A stretch of 48,708 nucleotides of DNA from Oscillospiraceae bacterium. GTDB taxonomy: Bacteria > Bacillota > Clostridia > HGM11514. Position numbers and translations under genes: made by a program. Numbering within the stretch: position 1 is the stretch's first letter; each line of letters begins with the position of its first letter. Shown here piece after piece: positions 31,571-39,279 of this stretch. Below the pieces are notes generated by a model. That model was not told the DNA's origin, made no database searches, and saw nothing but the letters and a program-made list of their open reading frames with translations. The DNA lies in the NCBI GenBank assembly GCA_015068925.1, contig SVJP01000003.1:1-48708 (forward strand), written 5' to 3'.

Positions 31571-31579
31571 TTTTTTATA

Positions 31580-31608
31580 TTGTAATTTTAAATTGGATGT
31601 GATATAAT
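31580..31608 (+). promoter_or_regulatory. Promoter of RNA module D
   Basis: TTGTAA - N17 - TATAAT. Confidence 0.6.
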
Positions 31609-31612
31609 ATAT

Positions 31613-31823
31613 TTGCTACAAACTTTTACTATTTTAAATACAGACAAGTTTATATTTTTATGCCTAGAGGGTACGCTATCTTTGCAAAAAGGCGTACACT
31701 CTTGTTTCGTCATACCTCTAGGCAACTAGTCTGTGTTATGAGTAAAAGTGTGTAGCAACATTTGAAACAGAGTCACTTCGCTTTTTTGGTGCGTGGCTCT
31801 GCGAAGGGTTACGCACTTTTTTT
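31613..31823 (+). ncRNA. Structured RNA module D, upstream of the SLOG-like gene
   Basis: P1 31613-31630/31741-31758; P2 31640-31645/31729-31734; P3 31662-31670/31715-31723 (9 bp perfect); P4 31671-31676/31692-31697; terminator 31789-31816 with GCGA loop and U-tract. Confidence 0.75.
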
Positions 31824-31834
31824 ATTAGCGGGGT

Positions 31835-32374
31835 ATGAGTATGGAGGAAAAGGTTTGTTGTTTTATCGGGCATCGAAGGATAGCAGAAAAGGAGCAGCTG
31901 CGGGAAAAACTGTATCAAATGATCGAAAAACTGATTCTATATAAGCATGTCACAACCTTTCTTTTCGGAAGCAAAAGCGAATTTGACAGCTTATGTCTTA
32001 CCGTTGTGACAAAGCTCAAAGAGAAATACCCACAGATCCAGCGCATCTACATCCGCGCAGAATTTCCGTATATTACAGATGACTACCAGGCATACCTTTT
32101 GCAAAGCTACGATGATACTTACTATCCGAACCGAATTTTGAATGCAGGGCGTGCTGTTTATGTGGAACGTAATTTCATTATGATTGACCAATCTGATTTT
32201 TGTGTCATCTATTATCATGAAACAAATCAACCGACCGAAGGGAAGCACAAAAGCGGAACAAAAATAGCTTATGAATATGCACAAAAAAAAGAAAAAATCA
32301 TCATACAAACCGCAAATGACGAGAATAGACAAAATGCACAAAACAATTCAATCGAAGCTCGTTTTTTTGTTTAA
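31835..32374 (+). CDS. SLOG-superfamily (DUF1273/YpsA-like) protein
   Basis: N-terminal VCCFIGHRRI typical of clostridial DUF1273-like proteins; GSKSEFDSL; KSGTKIAYEYAQKK. Confidence 0.75.
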   Translation: MSMEEKVCCFIGHRRIAEKEQLREKLYQMIEKLILYKHVTTFLFGSKSEFDSLCLTVVTKLKEKYPQIQRIYIRAEFPYITDDYQAYLLQSYDDTYYPNRILNAGRAVYVERNFIMIDQSDFCVIYYHETNQPTEGKHKSGTKIAYEYAQKKEKIIIQTANDENRQNAQNNSIEARFFV

Positions 32375-32419
32375 AAACACTGCGAAATTTGGAGCCATCG
32401 GAAAAAATCAAGAAAAAAC

Positions 32420-32448
32420 TTGACAATTTTAAAAAATTATGGTATCAT
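32420..32448 (+). promoter_or_regulatory. Promoter upstream of the C39-like surface protein gene
   Basis: TTGACA - N17 - TATCAT. Confidence 0.6.
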
Positions 32449-32560
32449 TAACTAACAGTTGCCTTTTTAGCAAAGAAGTTCTGAATGAAAAATACCCTTA
32501 TTCAGGCTTGTTTTTCTCAGGAAAAACGAAGTAAGAAAAGAGATTTGAAAAGAGGAATGA

Positions 32561-33616
32561 ATGATGCGAAAAAGAATTTTGGCTGTTGTGATTGCAGTCT
32601 TGTGCTGCTTGTCCTTGGTAATGGGCGTTGCAGCAAGTGACGGAAGTTACATTGTAGTAAATGGGAATGCGGTTGAATTAAGCCGTGCCCCTGTCACAAT
32701 CGGGGGAAGAAAGATGGTTCCCATACGTGCAGTAGCAGAAGCTATGCGGTGCGAAGTTGGTTGGGATGCAGAATTGCAGGCGGCGATTATTTCAAATGGA
32801 GAAGTCAGCTTGTCTCTGCGGATTGACCATGTGGATATGAAAGTAACGGATGCTAATGGTGAATATACCGTAATGATGGATGTGCCGCCGATTTTGATTG
32901 ATGGTACCACTTATCTTCCTTTGCGTGTAGTGGTTGAGGCTCTGGGTGGCAGTGTTTATTGGGATGGTGATTCGGGTGTCACTTATATTGATTATCCTGC
33001 AAAAACAGAAGAAGTAGCAGAAGAAACTTTTACATCCAATCATAATCCTTCAGCACACACATTTTATTTTCAAAATGAAGCAAGATTTAATTTACCCTAC
33101 AACGGCAGCGGTTATTGCTGGGTTTGCAGTTATGCAATGGTGTTAACCGATGTGATGGGTTATCCGATTACGCCTGTGGATGTGGCAGCAGTAAACAGTA
33201 GCAATGGTGCAAACGGAAATTACTGTTACCATGCTCAGATTGTATCGACCTTTGGTGCAAAATTTGTACCTGCTGTTGATCCGTCATCTCCTTATTATCG
33301 GGATTACAATGTTTGGTTCGGTTTGACTTATTTGAACACACCGGATGAACAATCTGCCATCAATGCTTTGAAAGAAGCACTTGATCGTAATCCTGCAGGT
33401 GTATTGGTAAGATTTGAAGGATTTTCTCCACATACCATAGTGGCAATTGGCTACGAAGGCAACACAATTTATTTTAACGAACCTATGCCCTGTGGTTACG
33501 GATACAGCGAAAGCAGTATTTATCAAAGCGTTACCTTTGACCAAACTCATCCGGGAGGATATTGCGGTTTTGGATTAAAGGATATGACGGCTATTCAGGC
33601 AATTGCAAGACAATAA
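32561..33616 (+). CDS. Secreted protein: copper-amine-oxidase N-terminal-like (stalk) domain plus C39-like peptidase domain
   Basis: Signal peptide; VNGNAVELSRAPVTIGGRKMVPIRAVAEAMRCEVGWD; GSGYCWVCSYAMVL and HTIVAIGYEGNTIYFNEP (Cys/His). Confidence 0.8.
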   Translation: MMRKRILAVVIAVLCCLSLVMGVAASDGSYIVVNGNAVELSRAPVTIGGRKMVPIRAVAEAMRCEVGWDAELQAAIISNGEVSLSLRIDHVDMKVTDANGEYTVMMDVPPILIDGTTYLPLRVVVEALGGSVYWDGDSGVTYIDYPAKTEEVAEETFTSNHNPSAHTFYFQNEARFNLPYNGSGYCWVCSYAMVLTDVMGYPITPVDVAAVNSSNGANGNYCYHAQIVSTFGAKFVPAVDPSSPYYRDYNVWFGLTYLNTPDEQSAINALKEALDRNPAGVLVRFEGFSPHTIVAIGYEGNTIYFNEPMPCGYGYSESSIYQSVTFDQTHPGGYCGFGLKDMTAIQAIARQ

Positions 33617-33627
33617 GAACAAAAATG

Positions 33628-33654
33628 AAGCTGCAGCAAATGAAGCTGCAGCTT
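33628..33654. terminator. Bidirectional terminator
   Basis: aagctgcagc...gctgcagctt inverted repeat between convergent genes. Confidence 0.6.
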
Positions 33655-33673
33655 TATTATATGCAAAAAATTG

Positions 33674-33952
33674 TTACATTTCGTAATTTACTGCTTGGCG
33701 AGAAGCGGTAAAGGGACGAACGTAGGTGTCAGCAACTGACACATGAAGAGGATGCTTTGCATATTCATCCAGGGCTTCCCAAGAAGAATGAGTAGAAATC
33801 AAAACAACATTTTCCGGATTTTTATCAATTCCCACCTGAATGGATTCCAATCCGGGAATTTTTCCCTTCAGTGCTTCCAATTCCTTTTTCATGTTCAACG
33901 CAAGTTCCGGGTTATTTTCTTTTAGCTTCCACATTACTACATGACAAATCAT
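33674..33952 (-). CDS. Dabb-family (stress-responsive alpha/beta barrel) protein
   Basis: MICHVVMWKLKEN...LESIQVGIDKNPENVVLISTHSSWEALDEYAKHPLHVSVADTYVRP. Confidence 0.85.
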   Translation of the reverse strand: MICHVVMWKLKENNPELALNMKKELEALKGKIPGLESIQVGIDKNPENVVLISTHSSWEALDEYAKHPLHVSVADTYVRPFTASRQAVNYEM

Positions 33953-34076
33953 AACAAACTTCCTTTCCTTTTATAAAATATTTTCCTTATTATATCATAG
34001 AATTTTCATTTTGTCTATAAAAAAGAAAAATATGTTACAAAATAAAGACAAAACGACTAAGTTTTAGGAGATTTGG

Positions 34077-34105
34077 TTGACAAAGAAGAAAAAATAAGAT
34101 ATAGT
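34077..34105 (+). promoter_or_regulatory. Promoter of the LRR surface protein gene
   Basis: TTGACA - N17 - TATAGT. Confidence 0.65.
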
Positions 34106-34137
34106 AAAAGGATGAAAAGATATTTTTCAGGAAAGGA

Positions 34138-35742
34138 ATGATAGGAATGAAAAAGATAACAGCAATGTTATTGTTCGTTTGTATGTTGTTTGGTATTCGC
34201 ATGATTTCATTTGCAGAACCAACAGGAACCTTTTATGAAGAGTATGGAATTTGGTTTGACAGTAAAACAGGAACGATAACAGGATTTCAAGAGGAAATCA
34301 ATCAGGTGGAAATTCCAAAGGAAATTGACGGAAAAGCAGTTTTGGCAATTGGTGAAAAGGCATTTTATGAATGTACAACCTTAACACGGGTTTTGATGCC
34401 TGATTCTATTGTTAAAATTAATGCACAGGCCTTTGCAGGATGTGGGGCATTAGAAGAAATTACATTTTCGTCCAATATTGAAAGAATTGGCGCGGAAGCA
34501 TTTCTTCAATGTAATTCCTTGCAGGAGGTGAGTTTTTCCGAATCCTTGGAAATCATTGAAAACAGCGCTTTTTTGAATTGCAATTCCTTAACTAAGGTAG
34601 AGTTACCAGCAAGGGTTTCTGAGATTGGAGATGGTGCATTTTCTTATTGTGAAAAGTTAGAGGATATTTCTGTTTCTGAAGAAAATAAAATGTTCTGTGT
34701 AGAAAACGGAGTTTTGTTTGATAAAGAGAAAACAACATTAATTCAGTATCCTGCCGGTTTAAAATCTGATTCTTATGAAATTCCGGAAACAGTAAAAACC
34801 ATTAAAAATGCAGCATTTGCATATAGTAATCAATTGTCCTCCGTAACCTTACAAGACGGATTAACAGAGATTGGCGATTTTGCATTTTTTGAATGTGATT
34901 CCTTGAAAGAGTTGACGATTCCCGATACGGTTTTTCGTATTGGAAAGGAAGCATTCGCATGGTGCAATAATCTGAAGGAAGTGACATTACCGGAAGGATT
35001 GGAGTCCATTGAATACGGATTGTTCTGGAATGCAAAAAAATTGGAAAAAGTGAACATTCCTTCTTCTGTTACAAATATTTGTGATTATGCGTTTGCCCTT
35101 TGTGAGAGTTTAACTTCCATTCAATTATCACCGGATGTGATTTCTTTGGGAGAGGAAAGCTTTGCGTATTGCAGCAATTTAAAGAAAATTGAATTTCCGG
35201 ACCAATTAACAATGATTTGTAAAAAAGCATTTTTGAATAATTATTCTTTGCGACAAGTGATTGTGAGAAACGGGACAGCATATTTTGAAGAAAATGTGTT
35301 TGAAGGTTGTAAAAACCTGCAGTTTTTCTCACCCCCTGATTCTGCTGTACAAGCTTATGTACTGGGAAATGAAGATGCATGGGAAAAGATTGTAACCATA
35401 ACTTATATGGGTCATGAGATTCCTTCTGATCAGCTTCCCATTACCAGATCCTCAAGAACCTTGGTTCCTGTTCGAGCTGTGTTTGAAGCCATGGGAGCTA
35501 CGGTTGAATGGATTGGGTCAGATCAAACGGTAGCAATGTCCAGAAATGATACGTTGATTTTTCTGACCATGGATCAGCATACCATGTGGGTAAATGGAAA
35601 TGCAGTTCAATTGGATGTAGCACCCGTCATGCAGCATGGCAGAATTTTTGTACCAGTTCGTGCTATTGCAGAAGGCTTACATTGTGATATTTACTGGGAT
35701 GAGGCAACGCAAACAGTTTCTATCTGGGAAAAGGAGAACTAA
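34138..35742 (+). CDS. BspA-type leucine-rich-repeat surface protein with C-terminal copper-amine-oxidase N-like domain
   Basis: Repeated LRR_5 motifs (AFAGCGALEEITFSSNIERIGAEAFLQC...) and RTLVPVRAVFEAMGATVEW / GRIFVPVRAIAEGLHCDIYWD. Confidence 0.88.
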   Translation: MIGMKKITAMLLFVCMLFGIRMISFAEPTGTFYEEYGIWFDSKTGTITGFQEEINQVEIPKEIDGKAVLAIGEKAFYECTTLTRVLMPDSIVKINAQAFAGCGALEEITFSSNIERIGAEAFLQCNSLQEVSFSESLEIIENSAFLNCNSLTKVELPARVSEIGDGAFSYCEKLEDISVSEENKMFCVENGVLFDKEKTTLIQYPAGLKSDSYEIPETVKTIKNAAFAYSNQLSSVTLQDGLTEIGDFAFFECDSLKELTIPDTVFRIGKEAFAWCNNLKEVTLPEGLESIEYGLFWNAKKLEKVNIPSSVTNICDYAFALCESLTSIQLSPDVISLGEESFAYCSNLKKIEFPDQLTMICKKAFLNNYSLRQVIVRNGTAYFEENVFEGCKNLQFFSPPDSAVQAYVLGNEDAWEKIVTITYMGHEIPSDQLPITRSSRTLVPVRAVFEAMGATVEWIGSDQTVAMSRNDTLIFLTMDQHTMWVNGNAVQLDVAPVMQHGRIFVPVRAIAEGLHCDIYWDEATQTVSIWEKEN

Positions 35743-35745
35743 AAA

Positions 35746-36885
35746 ATGACATCGATAGAGCGCATAAAATGGATGTATCAGTTAGATATTCCCATGCCAA
35801 AAGAGTGGAATCGGGAAGAAATTTTAAGGTTGTATGAAACCTATGAGTTTGGTGTAACGCCATCTTTTTCTTCTGAAAATACCGATTTTTCAGTTGATTC
35901 TGAGGAAATTACTGATTTTGGTGCGGTATGCAAAAAAATCTCTGTGGTTTTAAAAAGAGAGGGAAAGGAGTATTCTTATCCTATTACTTTGTATCATCCC
36001 GAAGGGAAGGAAAAAAGTCCTGCCTTTTTAATGGTAACAAAACAGCTTTTATTAGACAGATATCATTTTATGGAAGAAGGCGATACGGGATTTTTCCCCG
36101 TTCAGAGCTTGATTCAAAGAGGATATGCCGCCATTGTTTTGAATATTGACGGTGTAGCACGGGACAATCAGGAGGATTTTGAAGATTTTAAAGATGGCTT
36201 GTACCGTTTTCTGGACATTCAGGAAAGCGACGACAGTATAGGCGCAATCGGTTTATGGGCGTTTTCTGCCTGTCGTGTGATGGACTGCTTAGAGCGGATG
36301 CCCGAGATAGATGCAACCCGTGTGGCAGTAGTGGGTCATTCTCGGTTTGGGAAAACAGCTCTTTGGGCAGGTGCTCAGGATGAACGGTTTTATCTATCTG
36401 TTTCTAACAATTCGGGATGTGGCGGTGCGGCAAATTTTCGTATCAAAGGCGGAGAGCGGATTGCATTTATGAAAGAGGTTGTTCCTTATTGGTTTTGTAA
36501 GAATTATTATCAATTTGCATTTCAAGAAGAAAAATTGCCCTTTGACCAGCATATGTTGATTGGATTAATGGCACCTCGTTACGTATATGTGGCAAGCTCA
36601 AATATGGATTATTGGGCAGATCCGGATGCCGAATTTATTTCCACTATGTTGGCATCTGAAATTTTTAAAAAGGTTTGCGGAGAAGAATCCTTTGATGCAA
36701 CAGAAATTCCGCCTGCAGATTCTGCGGTTTTTGGCAATCATATTGCATACCATGTCAAAAGTGGTGGTCATAGTTTGAATTATGTGGATTGGGAATATTA
36801 TTTAGATTATATGGATGAAATAAATAGAAAGAAAAGAGAATATAAAAAAGTCCGGGATGCAAAAAGGTTGAATCATCCTTCATAA
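35746..36885 (+). CDS. Alpha/beta hydrolase resembling CE15 glucuronoyl esterase
   Basis: VAVVGHSRFGKTALWAGAQDERFYLSVSNNSGCGGAAN; GGHSLNYVDW. Confidence 0.75.
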   Translation: MTSIERIKWMYQLDIPMPKEWNREEILRLYETYEFGVTPSFSSENTDFSVDSEEITDFGAVCKKISVVLKREGKEYSYPITLYHPEGKEKSPAFLMVTKQLLLDRYHFMEEGDTGFFPVQSLIQRGYAAIVLNIDGVARDNQEDFEDFKDGLYRFLDIQESDDSIGAIGLWAFSACRVMDCLERMPEIDATRVAVVGHSRFGKTALWAGAQDERFYLSVSNNSGCGGAANFRIKGGERIAFMKEVVPYWFCKNYYQFAFQEEKLPFDQHMLIGLMAPRYVYVASSNMDYWADPDAEFISTMLASEIFKKVCGEESFDATEIPPADSAVFGNHIAYHVKSGGHSLNYVDWEYYLDYMDEINRKKREYKKVRDAKRLNHPS

Positions 36886-36925
36886 AAGATAGCAAAAAGT
36901 TGAAAATAACGAGCTGAATGCAGAA

Positions 36926-36953
36926 AAATCCCAATGAAATGGGATTTTTCTTT
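36926..36953. terminator. Hairpin terminator
   Basis: aaaaatccca...tgggattttt. Confidence 0.6.
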
Positions 36954-37115
36954 GTTGTATAAGCTTTTTGCTACGAAAAAACATTGCTTCTCGTTGTATC
37001 GTTATACGACTTCGGGTAACCAAAAGCTTTGCTTTTGCTCTGTTTTCCGTTCTGAACATTTTTTCTTATTCCCCGCTAAGAAGGTGTTATAATAAATTTA
37101 CAGTCCCTTTATAAA

Positions 37116-37883
37116 TTATTTCATTGCCAATCTGATTTTATCTGAAATCATGGCAATAAATTCCGAATTGGTGGGTTTTCCCCGGTTGGTGTGAATGGTG
37201 TAGCCAAAATAAGAGGAAAGTACATCGGGGTCTCCTCTGTCCCATGCCACTTCAATGGCATGACGAATGGCACGTTCCACCCTGGAATGGGTGGTTGCAA
37301 ATTTCTTGGCAACCATAGGGTAGAGCTGCTTGGTAATGGCATTGAGCAAATCTACATCATCAATGACCAGCATAATTGCTTCCCGTAAATATTGATAGCC
37401 CTTAATGTGTGCAGGAATTGCCACTTCGTGCATGATTTTTGTGACTCTTGTTTCCAAATCTTCTGTAATTGGCATAACGGCGGAAGGCACAAGGAAGCGG
37501 TCGGTTCCGGAAAATTGTTGAATTCGTTCCATTAAAATGTTCAAATCAATTGGCTTGACCAGATAATAGTCTACCCCCAACCGCATGGCAGTTTGCATGG
37601 TTTTGTCTCGATTCATGGCAGTCAGCATAATGAAAACCGGTGTTTTTGGAAGTAAATCCTTATTATCTTGAATCTTTTTTAATACATCCAACCCATCCAT
37701 ATAAGGCATACAGTTGTCCAGTATTACCACATCAGGATTCAAAGAACAAATTTTGTCAAATGCTTCCTCTCCATTGTAAGCAACGCCAATCATTTCCATA
37801 TTGGACTGTAAATTGACCATATCACTTACATTCTCACAGAATTCTTCACAATCATCCGCCATAAAAATCTTAAGTTTCTCCAT
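37116..37883 (-). CDS. spo0A: Sporulation master regulator Spo0A
   Basis: REC domain ([17 protein letters not shown]) and Spo0A C-terminal domain ([39 protein letters not shown]). Confidence 0.95.
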   Translation of the reverse strand: MEKLKIFMADDCEEFCENVSDMVNLQSNMEMIGVAYNGEEAFDKICSLNPDVVILDNCMPYMDGLDVLKKIQDNKDLLPKTPVFIMLTAMNRDKTMQTAMRLGVDYYLVKPIDLNILMERIQQFSGTDRFLVPSAVMPITEDLETRVTKIMHEVAIPAHIKGYQYLREAIMLVIDDVDLLNAITKQLYPMVAKKFATTHSRVERAIRHAIEVAWDRGDPDVLSSYFGYTIHTNRGKPTNSEFIAMISDKIRLAMK

Positions 37884-38120
37884 AATAATACCTCTTTTCT
37901 GTTAATATATTACAATTATACCATATACTGGAAAATAATGCAAGGGTTTTTTAAAAATATTTTACATTTTTTTCCAGTGGCGTAATATGTCTGTAATGAA
38001 AGAAAGGAAAAGAACCTTGTCATATTACGTCGATATTACACAATAATTGCAAATTTATGACAAAACGACAAACCTTGACAGACACTTTAAATAGTGGTAT
38101 AATAAATGTATCAACTGAAT

Positions 38121-38234
38121 AGGATGTCTTCAGGGCAGGGTGAAATTCCCGATCGGCGGTAAAGTCCGCAAGCGTTTTGCATGATTTGGTGTGATTCCAA
38201 AACCGACAGTATAGTCTGGATGAAAGAAGATGAG
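38121..38234 (+). ncRNA. FMN riboswitch (RFN element)
   Basis: aggatgtcttcagggcagggtgaaattcccgatcggcggtaaagtccgcaagc...gattccaaaaccgacagtatagtctggatgaaagaaga. Confidence 0.95.
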
Positions 38235-38250
38235 GAAATTTGCCTTATTG

Positions 38251-38280
38251 CACCTGAATGACCATTGATTCAGGTGTTTG
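38251..38280 (+). terminator. Terminator of the FMN riboswitch expression platform
   Basis: cacctgaat / attcaggtg hairpin plus T-rich tract. Confidence 0.7.
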
Positions 38281-38309
38281 TTATTGTAAAAAGAAAGGGG
38301 AATTTCATA

Positions 38310-38957
38310 ATGAATCAAAAAACAAAAAAGCTAACCACGATAGCAATGCTGTGTGCCATGTCTTATGTTGCAATGCTTGTATGTCGGATTCCTATTACCG
38401 CGGTGGAATTTTTAAAGTATGAGCCAAAGGATGTGTTGATTACCATCGGCGGATTTTTGTTCGGACCAATCGTTTCCTTTTTAGTGGCATTGATTGTTGC
38501 TTTTGTAGAAATGATTACGGTCAGCGGAACGGGGATTGTTGGTTGTATTATGAATTTAATTTCCAGTTGTGCATTTTCGTGTACTGCAGCGGCAATCTAT
38601 AAGAAAAAAAGAACGATGGCAGGTGCAATATGGAGCTTGGCGATTGCAGTTTTGGTAATGACAGCCGTGATGCTGATTTGGAATTATTTGATTACACCCA
38701 TTTATATGATTATGCCTCGTTCTTCGGTGGCAAGTATGCTAATTCCTGTTTTTCTTCCTTTTAATTTAATTAAAGGAGGATTGAATATGGCGATTATTCT
38801 GTTGATTTATCGTCCTATCGTATCAGCGTTGCGCAGAACCAAATTAATTGATCCCGCTCTTGCGCCAAAAAGAAATAAACTGGGAATCTTTCTTGTTGCA
38901 CTGCTCTTATTGTTAACTTGTATTTTGTTTATTCTGGTTCAAAAGGGTATTTTGTAA
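38310..38957 (+). CDS. ribU: Riboflavin ECF transporter S component
   Basis: Multi-TM ECF-S-like protein immediately downstream of the FMN riboswitch; start MNQKTKKLTTIAMLCAM after AAAGGGG. Confidence 0.88.
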   Translation: MNQKTKKLTTIAMLCAMSYVAMLVCRIPITAVEFLKYEPKDVLITIGGFLFGPIVSFLVALIVAFVEMITVSGTGIVGCIMNLISSCAFSCTAAAIYKKKRTMAGAIWSLAIAVLVMTAVMLIWNYLITPIYMIMPRSSVASMLIPVFLPFNLIKGGLNMAIILLIYRPIVSALRRTKLIDPALAPKRNKLGIFLVALLLLLTCILFILVQKGIL

Positions 38958-39032
38958 AAATTTTTGATTATTTTTAAAAAAAAGATTGCTTTTTTTAAAA
39001 AAGTGTGGTATAATAACCTTTGTTGGTTGTTT

Positions 39033-39109
<77 letters not shown>

Positions 39110-39112
39110 AAA

Positions 39113-39147
39113 AGCCGTCAATCTTGAAACAAGGTTGACGGCTTTTT
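39113..39147 (+). terminator. tRNA-Arg terminator
   Basis: agccgtcaatcttg / caaggttgacggct then TTTT. Confidence 0.75.
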
Positions 39148-39279
39148 ATGAATTATGAATTTACTATTAATGCTGACAGTGATATCCAATTGTCAAAAAA
39201 CTTACCGAGGGTATTTCTTTTAAGGAAAAGATTTACATACAAAGAAAATCATGATATAATAAAAATAAGGAGTGATTTG

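Noticed and set aside
31314-31575. Module C or D as a 6S RNA
   Set aside because: Long closing stem and size are suggestive. However, the tandem copies, conserved CUCUU...GUCAUA segment and switching terminator next to a CDS do not fit the usual 6S layout. Not excluded without a covariance-model search.
31314-31834. Retron msr-msd or CRISPR-like repeat array
   Set aside because: No reverse transcriptase ORF nearby, no short regularly spaced direct repeats; similarity is structural between two ~230-nt units.
32450-32560. Possible riboswitch in the 5' UTR of the C39-like gene
   Set aside because: Only short hairpins (CTGAAT/ATTCAG and cttgtttttc/gaaaaacgaag) without a clear terminator or known consensus; insufficient evidence.
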